Origin: DASWOJ01 sp964242325
GTDB taxonomy: Bacteria; Pseudomonadota; Alphaproteobacteria; Acetobacterales; Acetobacteraceae
Direction: 5' to 3'
DNA length: 9,036 bases
Assembly (NCBI GenBank): GCA_964242325.1
Contig: CAXTCI010000203.1
Span: 1 to 9,036, forward strand
In this document: in pieces, positions 1-5,660 of the stretch
Position numbering within the stretch: the stretch's first letter is position 1
Layout of the letters: every line of letters starts with the position of its first letter
The notes under the pieces: generated by a model
What the model was told of the DNA's origin: nothing
Database searches by the model: none
The model's input: only the letters and a program-made list of their open reading frames with translations
Made by a program: the position numbers and the translations under genes

Positions 1-83
1 TTGCCGGGCTGGTGAAAATTCGGCGCGCTTTCGGGCCGGCGCTGGCGCTTGAAGACGCCGGCAGCGTGACTGTTTCAGACTAA
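1..83 (+). CDS. Possible 3' end of an unidentified gene (cut by the window edge)
   Basis: Reading from base 3, 26 codons stay open and end in TAA at 81-83; the last residues are LALEDAGSVTVSD. The other two forward frames stop earlier, at bases 13-15 and 50-52. G/C at third positions is about 70 percent, lower than in the clear genes nearby. A perfect hairpin begins at the base after the stop codon, which suits a gene end. The stretch is too short to identify a family, and it could simply be non-coding. The sequence to the left of the window would settle it. Confidence 0.3.
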   Translation, partial: AGLVKIRRAFGPALALEDAGSVTVSD

Positions 84-103
84 GCAAACCTCTGGAGGTT
101 TGC
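84..103. terminator. Short perfect hairpin directly after the possible stop codon
   Basis: The arms GCAAACCTC (84-92) and GAGGTTTGC (95-103) are perfect reverse complements with only TG between them, so in RNA about 8 pairs would close a 4-base loop. It starts at the base after TAA 81-83. No run of T follows it on the + strand, so it is not a textbook intrinsic terminator. It may be a 3'-end stabilising structure, or part of a larger structured element with the inverted repeat at 120-184. Confidence 0.4.
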
Positions 104-119
104 GCACAGATGAAAAGCT

Positions 120-184
120 AAGCAGGCTTGGGCGGTCTGGTACGGCCGCAGGCCATCTGTGTGACAGGCCGCACAAGCCTGCTT
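120..184. terminator. Long interrupted inverted repeat between convergent gene ends
   Basis: AAGCAGGCTTG (120-130) is a perfect reverse complement of CAAGCCTGCTT (174-184). After one G/A mismatch (131/173) pairing resumes for 8 more positions, GCGGTCTG (132-139) with CAGGCCGC (165-172), including one G-T wobble. The whole is a stem of about 19 pairs around a 25-base loop that itself contains two GGCC blocks (144-147, 151-154). Read leftward it overlaps the stop codon of the methyltransferase gene and is followed by AGCTTTTC, a short U-run. I therefore favour a terminator for the ubiA-methyltransferase transcript. A structured RNA or a dispersed repeat remains possible. Confidence 0.5.
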
Positions 185-845
185 AACTGCCACGTAGAGC
201 AAAGTCAGCCGGCGGGGCCAGGCGGAACAGCCGAGTCGGGCGCAGGATGCGGTCCTCCAGCTCCAGCAGGGTCGGGACGGCATATTCGGCCAACGGGTCC
301 AGCCCGTCCGCCGGGAGGTAGGCGCGGCCGGGGTCGGCGACCCAGACCTCGCACTCGCCGGCCATTTGGCGCAGCCAGGGGAGGATGTGCCGGGTCATCG
401 GCGCCTCGTAGCAGACGTCGCCGCACAGGATCAGGTCCCAGCGGGCGGGCTGGCCGACCACGTCCTCGGCCAGGACCTGCACATCGGCGCTGTTGGCCGC
501 CGCGTTCAGGGCGATGGCGGCGGCGGCCAGCGGGTCGATTTCCGCGGCCTGCACGACGGTGGCGCCGGATAGGGCGCAGGCGATGGCGGCGATGCCGCAG
601 CCGGCGGCGAAGTCCAGCACCCGGCGACCGCGGACCAGCCCGGGGGTGTCCAGGATGTGCCGGGCCAGGGCTTGGCCGCCGGGCCAGGCGAAGGCCCAGA
701 ACGGTGGCTCGATCCCGGTCTGCTGCAGCCAGGTTTCGCTGGCCTGCCAGATCGGGGTGATCTCGGTGGCGAGGTGCAGGGTGATCTCGGGGACCAGGGA
801 CGTGCGGGCTAGGGCGGTGTGGGCGCGGATGAAGCTGCCGCTCAA
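183..845 (-). CDS. METTL20-like class I SAM-dependent protein-lysine methyltransferase
   Basis: This 220-residue protein has a Rossmann-type methyltransferase fold. The SAM-binding motif I is VLDFAAGCGIAAIACA (residues 76-91), the acidic motif II is AAEID (100-104), and DVCY (143-146) supplies the DxxY motif typical of this lysine-methyltransferase group. The N-terminus FIRAHTALARTSLVPEI also resembles bacterial METTL20 homologues; the Agrobacterium one is known to methylate ETF-beta and ribosomal protein L7/L12. The substrate here is inferred from family resemblance only. The frame has no usable ATG near the family start. TTG at 845-843 overlaps the ubiA stop codon (TTGA) and gives the expected N-terminus, so translation is probably coupled to ubiA. 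The open frame continues upstream through ubiA, but that part is a shadow. The stop is TAA at 185-183. Confidence 0.75.
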   Translation of the reverse strand: MSGSFIRAHTALARTSLVPEITLHLATEITPIWQASETWLQQTGIEPPFWAFAWPGGQALARHILDTPGLVRGRRVLDFAAGCGIAAIACALSGATVVQAAEIDPLAAAAIALNAAANSADVQVLAEDVVGQPARWDLILCGDVCYEAPMTRHILPWLRQMAGECEVWVADPGRAYLPADGLDPLAEYAVPTLLELEDRILRPTRLFRLAPPADFALRGS

Positions 846-1768
846 AGCTGGCCCAACAGGATCGTGGCGGCGACGGCCAGGCCGGCCTCCCGGTTCAGCT
901 TGAACAGGCGCAGGCAGTGGGCGGGATCGTCCACGTCCAGGGTGCGGACCTGGTGGGCCAGCAGCGCCGCCGGCAGCAGCAGGGCGGGGTAGAACATGAT
1001 GGAGAGCCCGGCGAGCCAGCCGGATAGCGCCAGCAACGCCAGGGTCGCGCCGTAGCAGGCCACGAGGAACGGCCGGGTGTTGTTTGCGAACAGGCGGGCG
1101 GTGCTGCGGACGCCGATCAGCGCGTCGTCCTCGCGGTCCTGATGGGCGTAGATGGTGTCGTAGCCGAGTATCCAGGCGAAGGCCGCGGCCTGCAGCGCCA
1201 GCGCCGCCGCGTCCAGGTGGCCGGACGCCGCGGCGTAGCCCATTGGGGTGCCCCAGCCGAAGGTCACGCCCAGCGCCGCCTGCGGCCACCATGTCACCCG
1301 TTTGGCCAGAGGATATAGCGCTACCAGCGCGAGGGACAGCACGCCTAGCACCTGCGCCAGCCGGTTCAGTTGCAGCAGCACCAGTAGGCCGGTCAGCAGC
1401 AGGGCAAGCAGGAACGCCGTGGCCTGCCGCATCCGCAATGCGCCGCTGGCCAGCGGGCGGGCGGCGGTGCGGGTCACGAGGCGGTCCATGTCGCGGTCCC
1501 ACATGTCGTTGACGACGCAGCCGGCGCCGCGCATTACGACGGCGCCTAGGCCGAACAGCAGGATCAGCCGGACGGCCTCCGCCGGGGCGGGACGGGCGAG
1601 CAGGATGCTCCATAGGCCCGGCAGGAACAGCAGCCAGGACCCGATGGACCGGTCTAGCCGGGCAAGTAGGGCGTAGGGGCGCCAGGACGCCGGCAGGCGT
1701 GACACCCAGCCGCCTGCTGCAATGTCCGTCCATCCCGTGCTTGCGTCCCGGTTCATGCGGGGGTGCAT
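842..1768 (-). CDS. ubiA: 4-hydroxybenzoate polyprenyltransferase
   Basis: UbiA is an integral inner-membrane prenyltransferase that joins the polyprenyl tail to 4-hydroxybenzoate, the first membrane step of ubiquinone synthesis. The 308-residue protein shows the N-terminal block PASWRPYALLARLDR (26-40). It has the first Asp-rich motif, NDMWDRDMD (87-95), and the second, DTIYAHQDREDD (204-215); both bind Mg-diphosphate in this family. RPLASG (104-109) and several long hydrophobic helices are also present, and length is near the family norm. Two ATGs are possible, at 1768 and 1756, and neither has a convincing Shine-Dalgarno sequence. The second would give 304 residues. The stop TGA (844-842) overlaps the TTG start of the methyltransferase gene, so the two form an operon. 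Confidence 0.93.
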   Translation of the reverse strand: MHPRMNRDASTGWTDIAAGGWVSRLPASWRPYALLARLDRSIGSWLLFLPGLWSILLARPAPAEAVRLILLFGLGAVVMRGAGCVVNDMWDRDMDRLVTRTAARPLASGALRMRQATAFLLALLLTGLLVLLQLNRLAQVLGVLSLALVALYPLAKRVTWWPQAALGVTFGWGTPMGYAAASGHLDAAALALQAAAFAWILGYDTIYAHQDREDDALIGVRSTARLFANNTRPFLVACYGATLALLALSGWLAGLSIMFYPALLLPAALLAHQVRTLDVDDPAHCLRLFKLNREAGLAVAATILLGQL

Positions 1769-1791
1769 AGGGGCAGCGGCGGATCGGCGCT

Positions 1792-1936
1792 AGGGTTTCT
1801 GCCTTTGGGGAGGGGGTTGGGGTTTAGGGGGCCGGCGTTTTCGTTGCTGACACGGAATTTCATGCTGGAAGCGCCAGGGGCGCTCCGCTCCGCAGCCAAG
1901 ACCCCCTCACCCCGACCCTCTCCCGGAGGGAGAGGG
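1792..1936. repeat. Dispersed-repeat-like palindromes in the ubiA-pirin gap
   Basis: The 274-bp gap 1769-2042 holds no convincing gene. CCCTCTCCC (1916-1924) and GGGAGAGGG (1928-1936) form a perfect 9-bp palindrome around GGA, preceded by a C-rich stretch. AGCGCC (1870-1875) pairs with GGCGCT (1879-1884) around AGG. A G-rich tract lies at 1792-1834. Palindromes of the first kind are widespread extragenic repeats in proteobacterial genomes, and they give spurious peptides such as LPLPPGEGRGEG. In this position they could end or stabilise transcripts, but I claim only the repeat structure. Genome-wide copy number was not tested. Confidence 0.55.
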
Positions 1937-1993
1937 AGAAGATGTGCAGACGGGCTGGGATAGGATGGTTTGGCGGTGTGGGATGGCGTGGTT

Positions 1994-2028
1994 GCCGCTC
2001 TAAGGGCGGCCATTTTGGCGCGAGCGGC
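1994..2028 (-). terminator. Candidate hairpin downstream of the pirin gene
   Basis: GCCGCTC (1994-2000) pairs with GAGCGGC (2022-2028), and a small inner stem GCCA/TGGC lies at 2009-2019. GTTG (1991-1994) and CAAC (2031-2034) could extend the stem with a bulge. It begins 15 bases past the pirin stop in the leftward direction. There is no U-run, so a terminator role is only suggested by position. Confidence 0.25.
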
Positions 2029-2042
2029 CGCAACCGTCGGGG

Positions 2043-2930
2043 TTAGGGGAGCGGGATGAACTCCTTTTCGTCGCCGGGCACGGGGGCGAAGCGGCCGGCT
2101 CGCCAGTCGGCCTTTGCCTGCTCGATCCGTTCGGGCCGTGAGCTGACGAAGTTCCAGAACAGGTGGCGCGGACCGTCCATCACGGCGCCGCCCAGCAGCA
2201 GCATACGCGCCCCGGCCGGCCCACCCCGCAGCGCCAGCCGGTCGCCGGCGCGGAACACCAGCATCCGGCCCGGCCCGAAGCGGTCCCCGGCGACCTCGAC
2301 CTCGCCGTCCAGCACGTAGGCCGCCCGTTCCTCATGCGCGTCCGGCAGCGGAACGGAGGCGCCAGGGGCAAGCTGCACGTCGGCGTAGAACAGGGCGGAG
2401 CGGGTGGCGACCGGTGCGCGCAGGCCCCAACCTTCGCCGGCGATCAGGCGCAGGCGGACTCCGGCATCGTCCAGCACCGGCAACTCCGCGGCGGCATGGT
2501 GGGCGAAGTCCGGCTCGGCCTCCTCGGCGTCGCGCGGCAGGGCGACCCAGGACTGGATGCCGAACAGGCGGTTGCTGTGGGTGCGGAGGGCGGCGCCGGT
2601 GCGCTCGGAGTGGGCGATGCCGCGGCCGGCGGTCATCCAGTTCACGTCGCCGGGGGTGATGGGCTGCTGGGTGCCCAGGCTGTCGCGGTGCATGATGCTG
2701 CCGTCGAATAGGTAGGTGACGGTGGATAGGCCGATGTGCGGGTGCGGGCGCACGTCCAGGCCGTGCCCGGTCAGGAACTCGCCCGGCCCCATCTGGTCGA
2801 AGAACACGAATGGACCGACCATCTGCCGCTCGCGTGACGGCAGGGCGCGGCGCACCTCGAAGCCGCCGAGGTCGTGGGCGCGAGGGATCAGCACGGCTTC
2901 GGGGCTTACGGGGAGTTCCGGGTCCGGCAT
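2043..2930 (-). CDS. Pirin family protein (bicupin)
   Basis: This 295-residue protein is a full-length pirin. The N-terminal cupin carries the metal-site residues: RPHPHIGL gives His63 and His65, and GIAHSER gives His107 and Glu109. These match the His-His-His-Glu iron ligands of human pirin in order and spacing. TAGRGIAHSER (100-110) and the following NRLFGIQSWVALP are family hallmarks, and a second cupin occupies about residues 150-265. Bacterial pirins are cytosolic and some, such as E. coli YhhW, have quercetin dioxygenase activity. The substrate here is unknown. The start is ATG at 2930-2928, chosen because AGGAG lies 6 bases upstream; the longer open frame upstream has no pirin homology by eye. 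The gene is divergent from the NUDIX gene, 63 bp away. Confidence 0.92.
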   Translation of the reverse strand: MPDPELPVSPEAVLIPRAHDLGGFEVRRALPSRERQMVGPFVFFDQMGPGEFLTGHGLDVRPHPHIGLSTVTYLFDGSIMHRDSLGTQQPITPGDVNWMTAGRGIAHSERTGAALRTHSNRLFGIQSWVALPRDAEEAEPDFAHHAAAELPVLDDAGVRLRLIAGEGWGLRAPVATRSALFYADVQLAPGASVPLPDAHEERAAYVLDGEVEVAGDRFGPGRMLVFRAGDRLALRGGPAGARMLLLGGAVMDGPRHLFWNFVSSRPERIEQAKADWRAGRFAPVPGDEKEFIPLP

Positions 2931-2993
2931 TGGCGTCTCCTGCGTTTGCGTGGCAGATGGGGCGGCGTATGCCGGGTGCGAAGAGGGTGCTTG
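2931..2993. promoter_or_regulatory. 63-bp divergent region between pirin and NUDIX genes
   Basis: This short spacer must hold the 5' leaders of both genes, unless promoters lie inside the coding regions. Ribosome binding sites are visible on each strand: AGGAG on the leftward strand 6 bases before the pirin ATG, and AAGAGGG about 7 bases before the NUDIX ATG on the + strand. I could not pick out a convincing -35/-10 pair. Confidence 0.4.
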
Positions 2994-3512
2994 ATGACCG
3001 TGCAGGAACCTCCAACCCCCTGGGACCGTGCGTGGCAGGCGGCGTATCGCCTGGCCTATCCCATGGCGCTCGTCTGGTGGGCGCTGCGGCGTCCGCGGCA
3101 CCAGGGCGCGCTGGCCTGCATACGCGTCGGCGGCGCGGTGCTGCTGATCCGGCAGTCGTATCGCCGCGCCTGGACCCTGCCTGGCGGCGGCGTTCAGCCG
3201 GGCGAAACGCCGGAGGCTGCCGTCCGGCGTGAACTGCTGGAGGAGCTGCGCCTTCCTACCCCTGCCCTGCAGCCCGGCACCGTCGTATGCGGCATTTGGA
3301 ACAACCGGCAGGAGGAGGTCCATGTCTTCGAGCTGCCGCTGGACCGCATGCCGCCCCTGCGCCTGGATAACCGGGAGGTGGTGGAGGCCCGGCTGTTCGC
3401 CGTGGACGAGTTGCCGGGCCTGATGTTGTCCGGTGCCGCGGCGGCCTACCTGGTGGAGCGCGGCTTGCGTTCCGGGACTTCTGGCTCCGGCGACATACGC
3501 AGCACGACTTGA
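2994..3512 (+). CDS. NUDIX hydrolase
   Basis: NUDIX enzymes hydrolyse nucleoside diphosphates linked to another moiety. This 172-residue protein has a NUDIX box at residues 65-87. Gly65 is followed by five residues and Glu71, then RELLEE (79-84) supplies the metal-binding glutamates Glu83 and Glu84. The usual Gly near the end of the box is Arg86 (EELRL), a mild departure. The first 35 residues are rich in Trp, Leu and Ala (AYPMALVWWALRRPR), an amphipathic or membrane-associating lead not needed for the NUDIX fold. The start at 2994 follows AAGAGGG; the frame is open further upstream, but that part overlaps the pirin gene. Substrate cannot be inferred. The last 67 bases overlap the 3' end of the convergent regulator gene. 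Confidence 0.88.
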   Translation: MTVQEPPTPWDRAWQAAYRLAYPMALVWWALRRPRHQGALACIRVGGAVLLIRQSYRRAWTLPGGGVQPGETPEAAVRRELLEELRLPTPALQPGTVVCGIWNNRQEEVHVFELPLDRMPPLRLDNREVVEARLFAVDELPGLMLSGAAAAYLVERGLRSGTSGSGDIRSTT

Positions 3513-3862
3513 AGCAGCGCCGCTTTCAGGGAGAACTCCAGGCGGCGGTAGGCGCGGAGCAGCGCCTCCTCGTCCCCGGCTAGCAGGCCGAGGTTGCCCT
3601 GCTCCTCCTGCAAGTACTCCTCCGGCACCGGCGTGTCCGGGTCCAGGCCGACCAGGTAGGACACGGAGGTCGCGAGCGCATCGGCCAGCTTGACCAGCCG
3701 CTGGCCGCGCGGCGGCGGGGCGGCGCCGGACAGCAGCTTGCCGAGCAGGTCCGCGGGCAGGCCTGCCGCCCGCCCGGCCTGCTCGGGGGTCAGGCCCAGG
3801 CGTTCCAGCCGGCCCTGCACCCGTTCGGAGAAGCCGCCATCGTCGCGCGCCGCGTCGGTCAT
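3446..3862 (-). CDS. XRE-type helix-turn-helix DNA-binding protein
   Basis: This 138-residue protein has a Cro/CI-type helix-turn-helix at about residues 12-72. The region LGLTPEQAGRAAGLPADLLG (22-41) fits helices 2 and 3, and LVKLADALATSVSYLVGLD (57-75) is the typical C-terminal part of the domain. Residues 80-122 are acidic and leucine-rich (EEALLRAYRRLEFSLKAALL), probably helical and used for dimerisation or effector contact. The tail is basic and proline-rich. The start at 3862 is supported by AGGAA 7 bases upstream; longer open frame beyond it runs antisense through the phospholipid genes. Being divergent from the micropeptide-phospholipid cassette 65 bp away, it may regulate that cassette and itself, which is inference from position. 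Confidence 0.85.
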   Translation of the reverse strand: MTDAARDDGGFSERVQGRLERLGLTPEQAGRAAGLPADLLGKLLSGAAPPPRGQRLVKLADALATSVSYLVGLDPDTPVPEEYLQEEQGNLGLLAGDEEALLRAYRRLEFSLKAALLQVVLRMSPEPEVPERKPRSTR

Positions 3863-3927
3863 GAGCCGGTTCCTAATTGTTTGACGCAACCTGCCGCGCC
3901 GGGCCGGGTTGGTGTAGCCTGCCGCGC
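3863..3927. promoter_or_regulatory. 65-bp divergent region, XRE gene / phospholipid cassette
   Basis: This spacer should carry the promoters of both directions. The XRE-proximal part, AATTGTTTGACGCAAC (3875-3890), is the only A/T-leaning stretch here, and TTGACG (3881-3886) resembles a -35 box. No matching -10 box lies at the right distance, so I do not call a promoter. No obvious operator palindrome is visible by eye. Confidence 0.3.
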
Positions 3928-4053
3928 ATGATCGCATCGTTCCGGTTCTGGCGCCCTTGGGCCGCCCTGCTTGTCTTGCTGGTTGCTGGTTCAGGCGCCG
4001 CGACGGTTTACGCGCGGGCCGGGCTGTACGGCTTCGACGTGGTGCGGCGGTGA
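3928..4053 (+). CDS. 41-residue putative membrane micropeptide
   Basis: ATG at 3928 opens a 41-codon frame ending in TGA at 4051-4053. The product starts with a short basic-aromatic stretch (MIASFRFWRPW), continues with one hydrophobic segment (about residues 11-27, AALLVLLVAGSGAATVY) and ends with the polar tail FDVVRR. This looks like a single transmembrane helix or an uncleaved signal anchor. Third-position G/C is about 80 percent, in keeping with real coding here. The stop lies two bases before the ATG of the phosphatidyltransferase gene, which suggests coupled translation. There is no clear Shine-Dalgarno sequence. It could be a small subunit or anchor for the lipid enzymes, or a leader peptide. 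I recognise no family. Confidence 0.5.
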   Translation: MIASFRFWRPWAALLVLLVAGSGAATVYARAGLYGFDVVRR

Positions 4054-4055
4054 CG

Positions 4056-4685
4056 ATGCAGGCGGGTGACCGTCGGCCCATTGCCGCGCGCGAGATGGGC
4101 GTCATGCAGGGTGCCGCCGGGTGGCTGGTGCGGCGCCGGGCTTCGGCCAACGGCATTTCGCTTGCCGGCATGGGCGCGGCGTTGCTGGCTGGCGGGTGCT
4201 TCGCCGCCGTGCCGCATTTGCCCGGCGCGGCTTGGGCGTTGTGGCTGTTGGGGGCGGTGCTGGTGCAGTTGCGGCTGCTGGCCAACTTGCTGGATGGCAT
4301 GGTCGCGATTGGGCGCGGCATCGCGTCGCCTGTGGGGGAACTGTTCAACGAGGTGCCGGACCGGGTGTCCGACACCGCCGTGCTGGCCGGGCTGGGCTGG
4401 GCGGCAGGGCAGCCGACGCTGGGGGTGGGTGCGGCTTTGGCTGCGATGGCGACGGCCTACGTGCGCGCGGTTGGACGCGCCGCCGGGGCGCCCAGCGACT
4501 TCCGCGGGCCGATGGCGAAGCAGCACCGCATGGCCGTGGTGACGGCGGTTGCCGCCTGGTGCGCCCTGGCCCCGGCTGCCTGGTCGGTGCCGGTGCCGGC
4601 GGCTGCATTGTGGCTGATCCTGGCCGGTGCGCTGCTGACGGCGGTGCGGCGCCTGCTGGGCGCGGCCCGGGCGCTGCGGGCATGA
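4056..4685 (+). CDS. CDP-alcohol phosphatidyltransferase-like protein (YnbA-like)
   Basis: The protein has 209 residues and several membrane helices. The CDP-alcohol transferase motif is recognisable but altered. The canonical order is D-x2-D-G-x2-A-R-x8-G-x3-D-x3-D. Here it reads N77-x2-D80-G81-x2-A84-I85-x8-G94-x3-N98-x3-D102, with an extra Asp106. Two of the four metal-binding aspartates are therefore asparagine and the arginine is isoleucine; the last aspartate, the proposed base, is kept. From memory E. coli YnbA also has Asn at the first and third positions, so this fits that uncharacterised subfamily rather than PgsA, PssA or Cls. GPMAKQHRM (151-159) is a second conserved-looking block. 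The enzyme should act at the inner membrane on a CDP-lipid; the acceptor alcohol is unknown. The stop overlaps the next start (ATGA). Confidence 0.82.
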   Translation: MQAGDRRPIAAREMGVMQGAAGWLVRRRASANGISLAGMGAALLAGGCFAAVPHLPGAAWALWLLGAVLVQLRLLANLLDGMVAIGRGIASPVGELFNEVPDRVSDTAVLAGLGWAAGQPTLGVGAALAAMATAYVRAVGRAAGAPSDFRGPMAKQHRMAVVTAVAAWCALAPAAWSVPVPAAALWLILAGALLTAVRRLLGAARALRA

Positions 4686-5653
4686 TGGGGCAGGCTTATG
4701 GCGACGCCGTCACCCTTGGCATCGTCATCGCGGCCGGCGCGGTGCTGCTGCTGGCTGCCCTGGTGATCGGGTTGCTGTCCGCCACTGGCCGCGGCAGCCC
4801 GGCGCTGCGGCGGGAGCTTTGGCTGCGGCTGGGGTCCTGGGCGGTGCTGCTGCCGTTGATGCTTGGCCCGGTGCTGCTGGGCCGGCCCTGGGTAATTGGC
4901 GCCGTGACGCTGCTGGGGCTGCTGTGCCTGCGCGAGTATGACCGTGCCACCGGGCTGTTCCGGGAGCCGGTGATGGCCGGGGCGGTGGCGGTCGGCATCC
5001 TGTTCGTGAACTTGGCCGCACTCGACCATTGGTATAACTTCTTCATGGCGCTGTTCCCGCTGACGGTGGTGGTGCTGGCGGTCGTGTCGCTGCCGCTGGA
5101 CCGGCCTTCCGGGTATATTCAGCGGACGGGGCTGGCGGTGTTCGCCTTTATCCTGTTTGGCGCGGGGTTGGCGCATCTTGGGTTTATGGCGAACGACCGA
5201 TACTACCGGCCGCTGGTGCTGCTGCTGCTGACGGCGGTGGCGATCAACGATGTGTTCGCTTTCACCGCGGGGAAGCTGATGGGCGGGCCGAAGCTGCTGC
5301 CGGCTACCAGCCCGAACAAGACCATCTCGGGCGCGATGGGCGCCCTGTGCGGGACGACGCTGCTGGTGGCGGGGGTGGGCTGGCCGGTGTTCCGCGGCAC
5401 GGCCTTGGATAGCCCGGTGCTGCTGCTGGGGTTGGGGGTGATCGTCAGCGTTGCCGGGCAGGCGGGGGATCTGATGCTGTCCTCCATCAAGCGGGACCTG
5501 GGGATCAAGGACATGGGAACCGTGATCCCCGGGCATGGCGGGCTGCTGGATCGGTTCAACTCGCTGCTGCTGGTGGCGCCGGCGGTGTTTCACTATGTCA
5601 ACTACTACGTCGGCTTTGGGCTGGACCAGCCGACGCGGCTGATTACGGGATGA
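4682..5653 (+). CDS. CdsA-like phosphatidate cytidylyltransferase (YnbB-like)
   Basis: CdsA enzymes make CDP-diacylglycerol from phosphatidate and CTP in the inner membrane. This 323-residue polytopic protein carries the family signature near its C-terminus: SSIKRD (267-272), IKD (275-277) and PGHGGLLDRFNS (283-294). Upstream it has INDVFAFTAGKLMGG (188-202) and SPNKT (210-214), also conserved in the family. The signature ends DRFNS where the classical form is DRxDS, so Asp is replaced by Asn293. Pairing with a YnbA-like transferase suggests the YnbB-like branch rather than the housekeeping CdsA. ATG at 4682 overlaps the previous stop by 4 bp, and a second ATG follows directly at 4685. Much longer open frame lies upstream, but it is a shadow of the preceding gene. 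Confidence 0.88.
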   Translation: MMGQAYGDAVTLGIVIAAGAVLLLAALVIGLLSATGRGSPALRRELWLRLGSWAVLLPLMLGPVLLGRPWVIGAVTLLGLLCLREYDRATGLFREPVMAGAVAVGILFVNLAALDHWYNFFMALFPLTVVVLAVVSLPLDRPSGYIQRTGLAVFAFILFGAGLAHLGFMANDRYYRPLVLLLLTAVAINDVFAFTAGKLMGGPKLLPATSPNKTISGAMGALCGTTLLVAGVGWPVFRGTALDSPVLLLGLGVIVSVAGQAGDLMLSSIKRDLGIKDMGTVIPGHGGLLDRFNSLLLVAPAVFHYVNYYVGFGLDQPTRLITG

Positions 5654-5660
5654 CGGGGGT

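Noticed and set aside
846..1733. Upstream extension of the methyltransferase frame to 516 residues
   Set aside because: It runs through ubiA in a different frame with an Arg/Pro-rich low-complexity translation. UbiA motifs are intact in their own frame.
1753..2013. Small leftward open frame of 86 residues in the ubiA-pirin gap
   Set aside because: Its peptide is the translation of repeat DNA (LPLPPGEGRGEG, NPLPKG) and it overlaps the ubiA start.
2931..3323. Extended N-terminus for the pirin protein
   Set aside because: It lies antisense to the NUDIX gene and lacks pirin features, while a good ribosome binding site precedes the ATG at 2930.
4121..4681. Long forward open frame continuing upstream of the CdsA-like gene
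   Set aside because: It overlaps the phosphatidyltransferase gene in another frame, its translation is Gly/Arg/Ala-rich with no domain, and the CdsA fold begins only at 4682.
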